Program-made: the position numbers and the translations under genes
Assembly (NCBI RefSeq): GCF_000271305.1
Contig: NZ_AKGD01000002.1
Span: 186,001 to 250,000 of the forward strand
Length of the DNA: 64,000 bases
Source of the DNA: Hydrocarboniphaga effusa AP103
GTDB lineage: Bacteria > Pseudomonadota > Gammaproteobacteria > Nevskiales > Nevskiaceae
Direction of reading: 5' to 3'
Part shown: positions 7,359-17,554 of the stretch, piece after piece
How the letters are laid out: each line of letters starts with the position of its first letter
Numbering within the stretch: the first letter of the stretch is position 1
The notes under the pieces: generated by a model
What the model was told of the DNA's origin: nothing
Seen by the model: only the letters and a program-made list of their open reading frames with translations
Database searches by the model: none

Positions 7359-8804
7359 ATGAAAGAGTTGAGCTGCGATGTCGCCGTGATCGGCGCCGGT
7401 ACAGCGGGACTCGCGGCCAGCGGAGCGGCTCATCGCGCCGGCGCGAAAGTCTTGCTGATCGAATCGGGCTCGTCGGGAACCACCTGTGCGCAAGTCGGCT
7501 GCATGCCTTCGAAGCTGCTGATCGCCGCCGCCGAAGTCGCCCACCAGGCCGCGACCGCGAGCATTTTCGGCATCGAAACCGCACCGATTCGCATCGATGG
7601 CCGCTCGGTCATGGCGCGCGTGCAGCACGAGCGGAACCGCTTCGTTCGATCGGTGCTCAAGTCCTATGAGGCGATTCCGGCCCAAAGCCGGCTCACCGGG
7701 CTTGCGCACTTCGTCGACGGGCAAACCCTCGAAGTCGAAAACGAGGCAGGTGAACGCTCGCGGGTGCGTGCAAAGGCCATCGTCATCGCCACCGGCTCGC
7801 GCGCCAGCGTGCCGAAGACCTTCCAATCGGTGGCCGCGCGGGTACTGACCAACGAGACGATCTTCGAGCTCGAGACGCTGCCGGCGTCCGTCGCGGTGAT
7901 CGGCGCCGGAGCGGTGGGCCTCGAACTCGGCCAGGCTTTGCATCGGCTCGGCGTGCGCACGGCGATTTTCGATCGCGATACCGATATCGGCGGCTTGCGC
8001 GACGAAGGCATGAATCGTCATGCCCGCAGCTTGTTCGCCGAAGAACTCGATCTGCGGCTCGGCGTCGACATCCAGGCGGAGCCTGCGCCCGGAGCCGCCG
8101 ATTGCGTGCGCATCAAGTGGCAGGCCAAGTCGGGCGAGGGCGCGGAGGGCACCGCGGATTTCAGCCACGTGCTCGTCGCGGCGGGCCGTCCGCCGAATCT
8201 CGAGGCCCTGCGCCTGCAGCGCGCAGGCGTGAAACTCGATGAGCATGGCGTCCCCGAGTTCGATGCCGGAACGCTGCGCTGTGGAGACAGCCGGGTCTTC
8301 ATCGCGGGCGATGCGAGCGCCTGGCGCCCCTTGCTGCACGAAGCGGTCGATGCCGGAACCATCGCGGGACACAATGCGGCGCGTTTCCCCGACGTTCGCG
8401 TTTCGACGCGCAGCGCTCCGCTCGCGATCACGTTCACCGATCCGCAGATCGCGATCGTCGGTGACACCTCGCTGAAGCCGCGCCTGGTCGGCAAGGCGGA
8501 CTTTTCGGATCAGGGACGCGCGCGCGTGATGAACCGCAATCGCGGCTGCGTGAGGCTCTACGCCGATCCTTCCACGAATCGCCTCACCGGCGCCGAGATG
8601 ATCGGCCCCGCGGTCGAGCATCTGTCGCATCTGATCGCCTGGGCCGTGCAGGGCGATGCGCAGGTGCGCGAGCTGCTCGAATTGCCGTTCTACCACCCCA
8701 CGCTCGAGGAAGCCTTGCGTTCGGCCTTGCGCGATCTGTGCGCCCAGCTGCGCCTGGTGCCCGCGTACGAAGTGGGATCGATGGAGTATGGGCCTGCGAT
8801 CTAG
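7359..8804 (+). CDS. dihydrolipoyl dehydrogenase family flavoprotein
   Basis: 481-residue pyridine-nucleotide-disulfide oxidoreductase. The FAD motif GAGTAG starts at residue 12. The redox-active disulfide is C43-AQVG-C48 followed by MPSK, a second GAGAVG NAD-binding motif is near residue 180, and the catalytic pair is H446/E451 in HPTLEE. It should move electrons between NAD(H) and a disulfide or dihydrolipoamide. It is not beside pyruvate or oxoglutarate dehydrogenase genes. Its TTCAQVGC active site belongs to the stand-alone subgroup rather than the classical E3, so the true substrate is uncertain. AGGAGGG gives a strong ribosome site. Confidence 0.88.
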   Translation: MKELSCDVAVIGAGTAGLAASGAAHRAGAKVLLIESGSSGTTCAQVGCMPSKLLIAAAEVAHQAATASIFGIETAPIRIDGRSVMARVQHERNRFVRSVLKSYEAIPAQSRLTGLAHFVDGQTLEVENEAGERSRVRAKAIVIATGSRASVPKTFQSVAARVLTNETIFELETLPASVAVIGAGAVGLELGQALHRLGVRTAIFDRDTDIGGLRDEGMNRHARSLFAEELDLRLGVDIQAEPAPGAADCVRIKWQAKSGEGAEGTADFSHVLVAAGRPPNLEALRLQRAGVKLDEHGVPEFDAGTLRCGDSRVFIAGDASAWRPLLHEAVDAGTIAGHNAARFPDVRVSTRSAPLAITFTDPQIAIVGDTSLKPRLVGKADFSDQGRARVMNRNRGCVRLYADPSTNRLTGAEMIGPAVEHLSHLIAWAVQGDAQVRELLELPFYHPTLEEALRSALRDLCAQLRLVPAYEVGSMEYGPAI

Positions 8805-8908
8805 GGGCCTGTAGGAGTTTTCGTATGAACCATTGGCGACATCGTGGTTCAAACACCGGCGGCATGGACGTCGCGTCGTAGTTTCATTCACGTAAAAAGG
8901 AGGATGTC

Positions 8909-9352
8909 ATGGACGACACCATCAAGACTTTGAACAACCTGATCGAAACCTCGGAAGATGGGCTCAAGGGTTTCAAGGAAGCGGCCGAGAAGGCCACCGA
9001 AGCTAAGCTCAAGCTGCTGTTCAACGAGCGCGCGGCGGCCTGCCAGCAGAGCGCCAACGAGTTGCAGTCACTGGTGACTTCGCTGGGCGGGAAGCCCGAG
9101 ACATCGGGCAGCGTGGCGGGTGCGGCCCATCGCGGCTGGGTCAAGGTCAAGGCGGCGGTGAGCGACAGCAATGTCGCGGTGCTCGAGGAAGTCGAGCGCG
9201 GCGAAGACTACGCCAAGGCCGCGTACGGCAAGGCGCTCAAGGCCAATCTGCCGCCGCAGGTTCGCAGCGTCGTCGAGCGCCAGTATCAGGGCGTGCTGAG
9301 CAATCACGATCGCATTCGCGATCTGCGCAACCAGTACCGCGCAGCCGCTTAG
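8909..9352 (+). CDS. DUF2383 / PA2169-family four-helix-bundle protein
   Basis: 147 residues, strongly helical, opening MDDTIKTLNNLIETSEDGLKGF with a core E/K-rich bundle (KLLFNERAAACQQSANELQSLV). This is the DUF2383 ferritin-like bundle seen in PA2169-type stress proteins. The function is not established; a metal- or oxidative-stress role is often guessed. It has a strong AAGGAGG site and its own terminator, so it is a single-gene unit. Confidence 0.88.
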   Translation: MDDTIKTLNNLIETSEDGLKGFKEAAEKATEAKLKLLFNERAAACQQSANELQSLVTSLGGKPETSGSVAGAAHRGWVKVKAAVSDSNVAVLEEVERGEDYAKAAYGKALKANLPPQVRSVVERQYQGVLSNHDRIRDLRNQYRAAA

Positions 9353-9370
9353 CTTAGTGGTGCGATACGG

Positions 9371-9400
9371 CCGGGCGGCTTTCGGGCCGCCCGGTTTTTT
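9371..9400 (+). terminator. rho-independent terminator after DUF2383 gene
   Basis: Perfect 9-bp stem CCGGGCGGC / GCCGCCCGG (9371-9379 and 9386-9394), a 6-nt loop, then TTTTTT. It begins 18 bases after the stop codon. Confidence 0.95.
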
Positions 9401-9423
9401 GTGCCCGATGCTGTGTGGATGGA

Positions 9424-9711
9424 TCAGGGAATCCAGTTCCAGATGTCCGGCTGCGTGTCGAGCCAGTCGTGCGCCGCAGTCTTGAGGTCATGGTTGGCGG
9501 CGTCGATCGAATACACCGAGCTTCCTTCCTGCGTATCCGATGTCAGCACGTAGCCGCTTTTCTGCGCCTCGTCTTCGAGAAAACGCAGATAAGCGCTGAT
9601 GTTGGCATCGTAGGCTTCCACCGCGACGCGCTGGTTGCTTTCGATCTTGAGCGCGGTTTCGCGGTGTTGCGGCAGATGAAAGGTGATCGTGGCTTGGGGC
9701 GCTGAACTCAT
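9424..9711 (-). CDS. conserved hypothetical protein
   Basis: 95 residues starting MSSAPQATITFHLPQHRETALKIESNQ. No family is recognised. The C-terminal part (HDWLDTQPDIWNWIP) is Trp-rich. No signal peptide or membrane segment. The ATG at 9709-9711 has GGAG seven bases upstream, better than the in-frame start 13 codons earlier. It sits between two other minus/plus units and has no informative neighbour. Confidence 0.6.
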   Translation of the reverse strand: MSSAPQATITFHLPQHRETALKIESNQRVAVEAYDANISAYLRFLEDEAQKSGYVLTSDTQEGSSVYSIDAANHDLKTAAHDWLDTQPDIWNWIP

Positions 9712-9832
9712 TTCGGTCTCCTGTCGTCGGTAGCGCCGACGCGGCGCCACCGGTGCGGGTGGTTGTGGCGACAGGCTGAGCGATGCTTGCTGAGCTCAGG
9801 CTGGCTGATGAGGCCCGCGCGCGAGCGTCTCC

Positions 9833-11446
<1,614 letters not shown>

Positions 11447-11676
11447 CCGCCATTGTACGGGGCCGCAGCGTCCCGCCTCATTGGCCTTACCGATGCATCC
11501 GCAAGGATTTTTTTGTGAGGCCCGGTTCAGCTGCCAGTTTTGAGCCCGTTTTTTGCTTAAGTGGAGCTTGCCGAGCGGCAACGAAGCCGAGCGGCGGCTA
11601 CCGAGCGTTTTTCGCCGGGCGCGTCATGAGGGCGCTATCCACTTAATTTTCGTCAAATTTTTTTGGGAGCGTTACC

Positions 11677-11943
11677 GTGTCCAAGACTTTCCTCGCCGCC
11701 ATCGCCCTCTCGCTCGTCTCGTCCGCCGCGCTTGCCGACGGCTACAACAAGGGCACCTACACCGGCACCTCGGGCGCCGACAGCCCGCTCGCCGTCAACA
11801 ACTCCGACTACGAAGACAAGAACGGCGACGGCTGCCTCGACGCCAGCGAACTCAAGCCGGGCTCGCAGCTGTTCAAGCGCCTGCAGACCCGCGACAAGAA
11901 CGGCGACGGCAAGCTCTGCAAGGACGAGTACTACTTCAACTAA
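11677..11943 (+). CDS. small exported EF-hand calcium-binding protein
   Basis: 88 residues. Signal peptide MSKTFLAAIALSLVSSAALA, then two EF-hand loops, DKNGDGCLDASE and DKNGDGKLCKDE, each with Asp/Asn at the 1,3,5 positions and Glu at 12. Three Cys/Lys-rich positions flank the loops. It should bind calcium in the periplasm. GTG start with GGGAG upstream. The leader (11620-11670) is AT-rich and a good terminator follows, so this is a single-gene transcript. Confidence 0.85.
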   Translation: MSKTFLAAIALSLVSSAALADGYNKGTYTGTSGADSPLAVNNSDYEDKNGDGCLDASELKPGSQLFKRLQTRDKNGDGKLCKDEYYFN

Positions 11944-11964
11944 GCGCCGATCGGCAGCATCCAA

Positions 11965-11997
11965 CCCCCGGCGCCATCCTGGCGTCCGGGGGTTTTG
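11965..11997 (+). terminator. rho-independent terminator after EF-hand gene
   Basis: Stem CCCCCGG-CGCCA paired with TGGCG-(T)-CCGGGGG around a 3-nt loop, followed by TTTT. It starts 22 bases after the stop. Confidence 0.9.
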
Positions 11998-12104
11998 TCT
12001 TTTGGTGGCACGCCCTTACGCGGCGGCACTGCCTTGATATTCCGGGCGCTCTTCACGAAAGTCGGACCTGAGCCCGCAGACGTGCAATGCAAGGAAACAA
12101 CGGA

Positions 12105-12938
12105 ATGAAGGCAAAGGATCTGATCGGCGCGCTATTGGTGGTCGCCATTGTGGCGGCCGGTGCGCTGTGGCTGTTCCGCGAGCAGCTCGGCCTGGCCGCG
12201 AAGACCGAACCCGCCCCGGCGGTCGTCGAGCACAGGCCGGAGAGCATTCTCGAACCGGGCCGCGCGCTTACGCCGCCGCCGCCCGAGGTGGCCGACGACG
12301 CGCCGGCCAGCCCGAACGAGGATCCCGCCGTTGCGCCCGCTCCGCTGCCGAGCCTGCAGGACAGTGACGAACCCGTGCGCCAATCGCTGATCGATCTGTT
12401 CGGCCTCGACGTGGTCGAGCAGTATCTGCTGCCGCAGGCGCTCATCATGCGCTTCGTGGTCATGGTCGATAACCTGCCCAATCCGAACCTGACCGCGAAG
12501 ATGCGCTCGATCCGCAAGGTCGGCGGCGATTTCGTCGTCGAGCAGCGTGACGACCGCATTTATCTGAGCGACGCCAACCCGGCTCGCTACGCTGCGCTCG
12601 TGCAGGCCTTGCAAGTGGCCGACATGAGTCGCGTCGCGGCGTTTTATCGCCAGCATTACCGGCTGTTCCAGCAGGCTTACGACCAGCTCGGCTATTCGCA
12701 GAGATCGTTCAACCAGCGCTTTGCTTACGTGCTCGATCACCTGCTCGCGACGCCGCAAGTCGAAGGACCGATCGAACTCCTGCGCCCGCGGTTTTTCTAC
12801 GAATTCGCCGATCCGCAGTTGCAGGCCTTGTCGTCCGGACAGAAAGCGATGCTGCGCCTGGGAGCGGGGAACCGGGTCATCGTCGAAGCCAAGCTAAGTG
12901 AACTGCGCAGGCTGATTTCGCAGCTGCCGCCGAGCTGA
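12105..12938 (+). CDS. DUF3014 family membrane-anchored protein
   Basis: 277 residues. One N-terminal membrane helix (LIGALLVVAIVAAGALWLF) is followed by a Pro/Ala-rich linker (about 25-90) and a globular domain opening VRQSLIDLFGLDVVEQYLLPQALIMRFVVMVDNLPN, the DUF3014 signature. It is probably anchored in the inner membrane with its domain in the periplasm. Function unknown. The ATG at 12105 is preferred because AAGGA lies upstream; an in-frame ATG six codons earlier lacks a ribosome site. Confidence 0.85.
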   Translation: MKAKDLIGALLVVAIVAAGALWLFREQLGLAAKTEPAPAVVEHRPESILEPGRALTPPPPEVADDAPASPNEDPAVAPAPLPSLQDSDEPVRQSLIDLFGLDVVEQYLLPQALIMRFVVMVDNLPNPNLTAKMRSIRKVGGDFVVEQRDDRIYLSDANPARYAALVQALQVADMSRVAAFYRQHYRLFQQAYDQLGYSQRSFNQRFAYVLDHLLATPQVEGPIELLRPRFFYEFADPQLQALSSGQKAMLRLGAGNRVIVEAKLSELRRLISQLPPS

Positions 12939-13008
12939 GCTGAGTTCACAGCCAATTCATCGCCGAGGGCTAGCTTGAAGCCGTCTGACGACAAGGAGGT
13001 AGCACGAC

Positions 13009-13338
13009 ATGGACGTCTCTACAAAACTAGCTCTCGCCGCATTTCTCGCCGCCAGCTTCACGGCTCCGGCGATGGCCGACACCTATGTCAACGACCAGGG
13101 ACAACGTGTCGAATGCCACGATGAACAGGTCAAGACCAAGGACGGTCATCCGGTTGCGGCACCGCTCGCCGGTGCGGTGGTCGGCGGCGTCGTGGGTCAC
13201 CAGTTCGGTGGCGGCCGCGGGCAGGACATCGCGACGGCGGCCGGTGCGGTCGGCGGTGCTTATGCCGGCAAGAAGTACAACGACAACAAGACCGACGACA
13301 ACATGTCGGTGCGCCAGGTGTGTCGGCCCGTGGGCTGA
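13009..13338 (+). CDS. glycine-zipper 2TM envelope protein
   Basis: 109 residues. Signal peptide MDVSTKLALAAFLAASFTAPAMA. The domain PVAAPLAGAVVGGVVGHQFGGGRGQDIATAAGAVGGAYAGKKY is a glycine-zipper 2TM (Rick_17kDa-like) segment. A Cys near each end (ECHDE, RQVCRP) could form a disulfide. Such proteins sit at the outer membrane or envelope. A very strong AAGGAGG site and its own terminator mark it as monocistronic and well expressed. Confidence 0.88.
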   Translation: MDVSTKLALAAFLAASFTAPAMADTYVNDQGQRVECHDEQVKTKDGHPVAAPLAGAVVGGVVGHQFGGGRGQDIATAAGAVGGAYAGKKYNDNKTDDNMSVRQVCRPVG

Positions 13339-13363
13339 TCGATTTCTCCCGATGACGTGATGT

Positions 13364-13393
13364 GAAGAAACCCGCCGCATGGCGGGTTTCTTC
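13364..13393. terminator. bidirectional terminator
   Basis: Perfect 13-bp stem GAAGAAACCCGCC / GGCGGGTTTCTTC with a GCAT loop, lying between the convergent glycine-zipper and MFS genes. The A-run and T-run on the two arms let it work in both directions. Confidence 0.9.
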
Positions 13394-13427
13394 GTTTCTC
13401 AGGCTGGACGGGATACCGGCATGCGCC

Positions 13428-14627
13428 TCAAGGAGCCGTCCCGCCCGCCGCGGGCAGCGGTGATGGCGCATCCTTGGGCGGCCTGCTCGCGAAACGAAAG
13501 CTGCGGAACCCCAGCGCGACCGAAATGGCGCCGACGAGCGCGATCATTCCCGCCACGCCGCTCCAGCCTGCGTGTGCCCAGATCGCGGCGGGCAGTACGC
13601 CGCCGACGCTGCCGCCCAGGTAGTAACAGGTCACATACAGGCCCACCGAAGGCGCGCGCGCCTCGCCCGACGCTTCGGCGACGAAGCTCGTCGCGGCGGC
13701 CTGGGCGCTGAAGAGGCTCGCCGAAAACAGCGCGAGCGCCGCCACCACTGCGGGCAACGAGGGCAGCAGGCTCAGCAGCAGGCTCGCGATCACCGCGAGC
13801 CAGGACAGTGCGAGTACACGTGCGTGACCGTAGCGATTGAGCAGCCTGCCGCTGTATGAAGTCGCGAAAATGCCGAACAGGTAGACGGTGAAGATCGACG
13901 ACATCGCCGCCGGCCCGAGCGAAAACGGCGCTTGCGCGAGCCTCAGCGTGATGTAGGTGAAGCCCGCGATCAGCGCGAACAGCAGCGTGAATCCAACCGC
14001 ATAGGCGCCGCGCAGTTCGCGGTGCGCGAGCAGGCGTCGCATCGTTACGAGCGGGCGGGCGCTGGGGCGCGCAGGCTGGGTTTCGGCCGGCAGCCAGGCG
14101 CGGATCGCGATCGCAAGCCCGAGCTGGATCAGCGCGAGCGCGGCGAAGCCCCAGTGAAAGCCGGCGAATTCGGAGACCATTCCCGACAGCACGCGCCCGC
14201 AGAAACCGCCGCCGATGGTACCGGCGACGTAAAGGCCGGTGACTTGCCGGGCTTCGGCGGCCGGCCATTCGGAGCCGATGTAGGCGACCGTGACCGCGAA
14301 GATGCCGGGCAGGAAAATCCCTTGCACGAAGCGCGCTGCGATCAACTGTTCGGGCGTCTGTGCGAGCGCCGCGCCGAGCGAGGGCAGGCAGACGGCGAAC
14401 GCGGCGAGTACGATCACGCGCCGACGGCCGATGCGGTCGGCCAGCAGCCCTGCGAATGGCGCAGCGAAGGCGACGCCGAGCGTGCCGGCGGAGACGATGG
14501 TGCCCGCGAGCGCCGCGCTGTCGCCGAGCCAGGCGTGCAACAGCGGCATCAGCGACTGCGGCGCATAGAGGCTGAAAAAGGCCGCGGCACCGGCGAGGAT
14601 CACCGCGAGACGGCGGCGGTCGGGCAT
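13428..14627 (-). CDS. MFS transporter
   Basis: 399 residues, about 12 membrane helices. The loop 2-3 MFS motif appears as GLLADRIGRRRVIVL. The first helix is LAVILAGAAAFFSLYAPQSLMPLL; the family is closest to YnfM/AraJ-type drug or sugar exporters. Substrate unknown. The ATG at 14625-14627 (MPDRRRLAV) was chosen because the upstream in-frame residues are not family-like. It is divergent from the PIG3-type oxidoreductase with 94 bases between. Confidence 0.85.
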   Translation of the reverse strand: MPDRRRLAVILAGAAAFFSLYAPQSLMPLLHAWLGDSAALAGTIVSAGTLGVAFAAPFAGLLADRIGRRRVIVLAAFAVCLPSLGAALAQTPEQLIAARFVQGIFLPGIFAVTVAYIGSEWPAAEARQVTGLYVAGTIGGGFCGRVLSGMVSEFAGFHWGFAALALIQLGLAIAIRAWLPAETQPARPSARPLVTMRRLLAHRELRGAYAVGFTLLFALIAGFTYITLRLAQAPFSLGPAAMSSIFTVYLFGIFATSYSGRLLNRYGHARVLALSWLAVIASLLLSLLPSLPAVVAALALFSASLFSAQAAATSFVAEASGEARAPSVGLYVTCYYLGGSVGGVLPAAIWAHAGWSGVAGMIALVGAISVALGFRSFRFASRPPKDAPSPLPAAGGTAP

Positions 14628-14721
14628 GAGGTTCTTAAGCGAGGTGGATGAGTTCAGCGCGCTAGTGTCCCACAGCGGCTGGTTTCGCTCAGCGAGGCTG
14701 CAGGCAATTTTGGAGATTCCC

Positions 14722-15714
14722 ATGCGGATGCGTTACGTAAAAATGAGTGGAGCCGGAGGCCCGGAACTGCTGAGCCTCGATCAAATGCAGGCCCCGCAGG
14801 CCGGGCCGCAGCAGGTGCTGATCCGCGTGCTTGCGGCCGGCGTCAACCGGCCCGATCTGGCCCAGCGCCAGGGCCTTTATCCGCCGCCGGCCGACGCGAG
14901 CCCGATCCTCGGGCTCGAAGTGGCCGGCGAGATCGCGGCGGTCGGCGAGGGCGTGACGCAGTGGAAGGCCGGCGATCGCGTCTGCGCGCTCGTGCATGGC
15001 GGCGGCTATGCCGAATACGCGCTCGCTCACGAGTCGCACTGCCTGCCGTGGCCCAAGGGATTCGACGCGATCCGTGCCGCCGCGCTGCCGGAGACCTTCT
15101 TCACGGTGTGGGTCAACGTGTTTGGCATGGGCGCGCTCGCGCCCGGCGAGACGCTGCTCGTGCATGGTGGCAGCAGCGGCATCGGCACGACGGCGATCCA
15201 GATCGCCAAGGCGCTCGGCTCCAGGGTTTTCGTCACCGCGGGCAGTGCGTCCAAGTGCGAAGCCTGCGTGAAGCTCGGCGCCGACGCGGCGATCCACTAT
15301 CGCGAGCAGGATTTCGAAGCCGAGATTCGCGAGCTCACCGGCAAGCGCGGCGTGGACGTGATCCTCGACATGGTCGGTGGCGCGTATCTGCCGAAGAATC
15401 TGCGCTGTCTCGCGCTCGACGGGCGCATCGTGATGATCGCGACCATGCAGGGCGCCAAGGTCGATGGCGTCGACCTGCGCGAGATCATGAAGCGCCGTGC
15501 ACGGCTCACGGGGTCGATGCTGCGCCCACGCAGCGTCGCCGAGAAAGGCGAGATCGCGGCCGACTTGCGCGAGCACGTCTGGCCGCTGCTCGATGCCGGT
15601 CGTGTCGCGCCTGTGATCGAGCGCGTGTTCGCGTTCGAAGACATCGCCAAGGCCCATGCGGCGCTCGAAGCGGGCTCGCACGTCGGCAAGATCATGCTCA
15701 AGCTCGGCGACTGA
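14722..15714 (+). CDS. NAD(P)H quinone oxidoreductase, PIG3 type
   Basis: 330-residue zinc-independent medium-chain dehydrogenase. It begins MRMRYVKMSGAGGPELL, has the GROES-like fold with AAGVNRPDLAQRQGLYPPP, then the nucleotide motif LLVHGGSSGIGTTAIQIAKALG and the AIHYREQDF region typical of quinone_pig3. It reduces quinones with NADPH. No zinc-ligand Cys cluster is present, as expected. GGAG lies seven bases before the ATG at 14722; the frame extends upstream without similarity. Confidence 0.92.
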   Translation: MRMRYVKMSGAGGPELLSLDQMQAPQAGPQQVLIRVLAAGVNRPDLAQRQGLYPPPADASPILGLEVAGEIAAVGEGVTQWKAGDRVCALVHGGGYAEYALAHESHCLPWPKGFDAIRAAALPETFFTVWVNVFGMGALAPGETLLVHGGSSGIGTTAIQIAKALGSRVFVTAGSASKCEACVKLGADAAIHYREQDFEAEIRELTGKRGVDVILDMVGGAYLPKNLRCLALDGRIVMIATMQGAKVDGVDLREIMKRRARLTGSMLRPRSVAEKGEIAADLREHVWPLLDAGRVAPVIERVFAFEDIAKAHAALEAGSHVGKIMLKLGD

Positions 15715-15978
15715 ATCGCACCGATCCGGAGTTCACCACCGATTCAGTGCTGGAGCTCCACCGTGAGCGTCAAAGTGTCGATGCGGCAGTGACGATGATC
15801 CCGAGAAACCGGCCTCGGCTCGCGTATGCCTCATCAATGGCGGCTCCTGCTCGGTGCTATTGAGGCGGCCAGCGCTCTTTTGCAGAATCAGGTGCTGGTC
15901 ACACCGGCGCACTCGGTTGTTCAAACATCCGACGCCGCCTCGACATTTCTCAAATCAATAAATAACCAGGGAGCCGAC

Positions 15979-16254
15979 ATGGCCGATATCGAAGTCACCC
16001 GCGCACACGGAAAATCCGTCGAAGAAGCACGCAAGATCGCGGAGAGGCTGGTCGCCCAGCTCAGCGAAGAATTCGATTTCAAGCATCGCTGGGAAGGCGA
16101 CACGCTCAAGTTCGAGCGCAGCGGCGTCCACGGCCAGCTCGCGATCACACCCCGGGATCTGCAGATCTCGGCCAAGCTCGGCCTGTTGCTGAAGCCGCTC
16201 AAGGGGCGTATCGAGAAGGAAATCCAGGTCACGCTGGACCAGCAGCTCGCCTGA
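15979..16254 (+). CDS. polyhydroxyalkanoic acid system family protein
   Basis: 91 residues, beginning MADIEVTRAHGKSVEEARKIAERLVAQLSEEF. This matches the PHA-granule-region family (PHA_gran_rgn), small soluble proteins of unclear role often found near polyhydroxyalkanoate genes. No PHA synthase is present in this window. AGGGAG is located before the ATG; longer in-frame starts are unlikely. The downstream permease starts 10 bases after the stop, so they are probably co-transcribed. Confidence 0.85.
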   Translation: MADIEVTRAHGKSVEEARKIAERLVAQLSEEFDFKHRWEGDTLKFERSGVHGQLAITPRDLQISAKLGLLLKPLKGRIEKEIQVTLDQQLA

Positions 16255-16263
16255 GCCCGAGCG

Positions 16264-17397
16264 ATGAGCGCCTCCACCGGATCGGTCACGCAGTCGGCTT
16301 CGCCGGTCTCGTCGGGCGAACCCCTCGCGCTCGATCGCAGGCGCGACTCATCGACCGCCTCGGCGATCGCGGTGGTCAATCACACCCTCGTCGTCGTCCT
16401 CGCCATCGCCGCGCTCGTCGCGGCGCTGCTGACCCTCAAGCTCGTCGTCATGAGCGCTTTGATCGGGCTCGGCATTGGCGTGTTGCTGGCTCCGCCGCTG
16501 CAAGGCTTCCAGCGCCGTTTCCATCTGCCGAAGGCAGCAGGCGCCGCAGTGGTGCTGCTCGTCACCGTGCTCGCGGTCGGCGGCGTCGGCTACGGCATTT
16601 TCTATATCGCCGATGCGCAGATCACTTCACTGTCGGAGCGCATGCCGCAACTCATCGAGCGGCTGCAGGCGATCACCAACGGCGTCGCCGCGCGCTATCC
16701 GTGGATCGGGGATCGCGCCGAGTCGTTCAACGTGGCCGACACCGCGCGCACGGTCGGTGAGAAAGTGTTCCTGGGCGCCTGGTCGAGTTTCGGCCTGCTC
16801 GGCGGTCTGGTCTTCGCGTTCGTGATCGGCCTGTACACCGCAGTCGAGTCGGAGACCTATTACCGGGCGGCGCTCCAATCGCTTCCGTCCCGGCATCGCG
16901 AAGCCGCGGCGAGTTTTCTGCAGGAGAGCGCACGCACGCTGCGCAACTGGTTCCGCGCTCAGCTCACCGACATGGCGATCATAGGCTCGCTTACGGCGGT
17001 CGGCCTGTGGATCGTCGGTGCCGACTACTGGCTGCTGTTCGGTCTGCTCACGGGCTTGCTCGGCATCATTCCGTATGTGGGCATCGCCATCGTCGTGACC
17101 TTCTCGGGGCTCGTGACCCTGGCGTCGGATCCGTCCCGCCTGCCCTGGGTGCTCGGCGTGTTCGTCGCCACGCAGCAGCTCGAAGGGCATTTGATCCTGC
17201 CGCTGGTCATGAGCGGCCGTGCTTCGCTGCCGGCGGTGCCGCTGCTCGTGTTCATGCTCGTGCTCGGCAGCTGGGGTGGCCTGCTCGGCGTGCTGATGGC
17301 CCCGCCGGTGTTCGCCTTGCTGCTGCTGGCGTACAAGCGGTTCTATCTGCCGCGCATGGAGCGCGACCGGTCGCCGCCCCAGGCCGCATCAGCCTGA
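16264..17397 (+). CDS. AI-2E family transporter (PerM-like permease)
   Basis: 377 residues. Several membrane helices fall near 38-58, 60-75, 95-118 and in the C-terminal half. The family landmarks are the helix pair MSALIGLGIGVLLAPPLQGFQRR and the C-terminal LLGIIPYVGIAIV and QLEGHLILPLVMSGRASLPAV segment. Members export small molecules or ions; AI-2 itself is only one proposed substrate. Co-transcription with the preceding PHA-system gene is likely. Confidence 0.88.
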   Translation: MSASTGSVTQSASPVSSGEPLALDRRRDSSTASAIAVVNHTLVVVLAIAALVAALLTLKLVVMSALIGLGIGVLLAPPLQGFQRRFHLPKAAGAAVVLLVTVLAVGGVGYGIFYIADAQITSLSERMPQLIERLQAITNGVAARYPWIGDRAESFNVADTARTVGEKVFLGAWSSFGLLGGLVFAFVIGLYTAVESETYYRAALQSLPSRHREAAASFLQESARTLRNWFRAQLTDMAIIGSLTAVGLWIVGADYWLLFGLLTGLLGIIPYVGIAIVVTFSGLVTLASDPSRLPWVLGVFVATQQLEGHLILPLVMSGRASLPAVPLLVFMLVLGSWGGLLGVLMAPPVFALLLLAYKRFYLPRMERDRSPPQAASA

Positions 17398-17515
17398 GCG
17401 CTCGCTGCGCATCAGCCGCGCCATGGCGGCTCCCGGCCGCCGATCCGCGGTTGTCTCCGAGCCACCGGCAATGATCGATCCCCGTATCCGAACACCTCGG
17501 TCGAAGTGCATTGAT

Positions 17516-17528
17516 GTTATGTTATAAC
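17516..17528 (+). promoter_or_regulatory. Zur-type operator
   Basis: GTTAT-GTT-ATAAC, a perfect inverted repeat with the 13-bp form of the proteobacterial Zur box (GTTATAnnATAAC). A second ATAAC at 17533-17537 gives an overlapping half-site. It lies 26-39 bases before the first CobW gene of an operon that ends with zur. Zn-loaded Zur should repress from here. Confidence 0.85.
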
Positions 17529-17554
17529 GTACATAACTCGGGCAAGGTGAACCC

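Noticed and set aside
15715-15978. Possible small gene upstream of the PHA-system protein
   Set aside because: The open stretch has no ribosome site and the reading is explained as leader of the gene at 15979.
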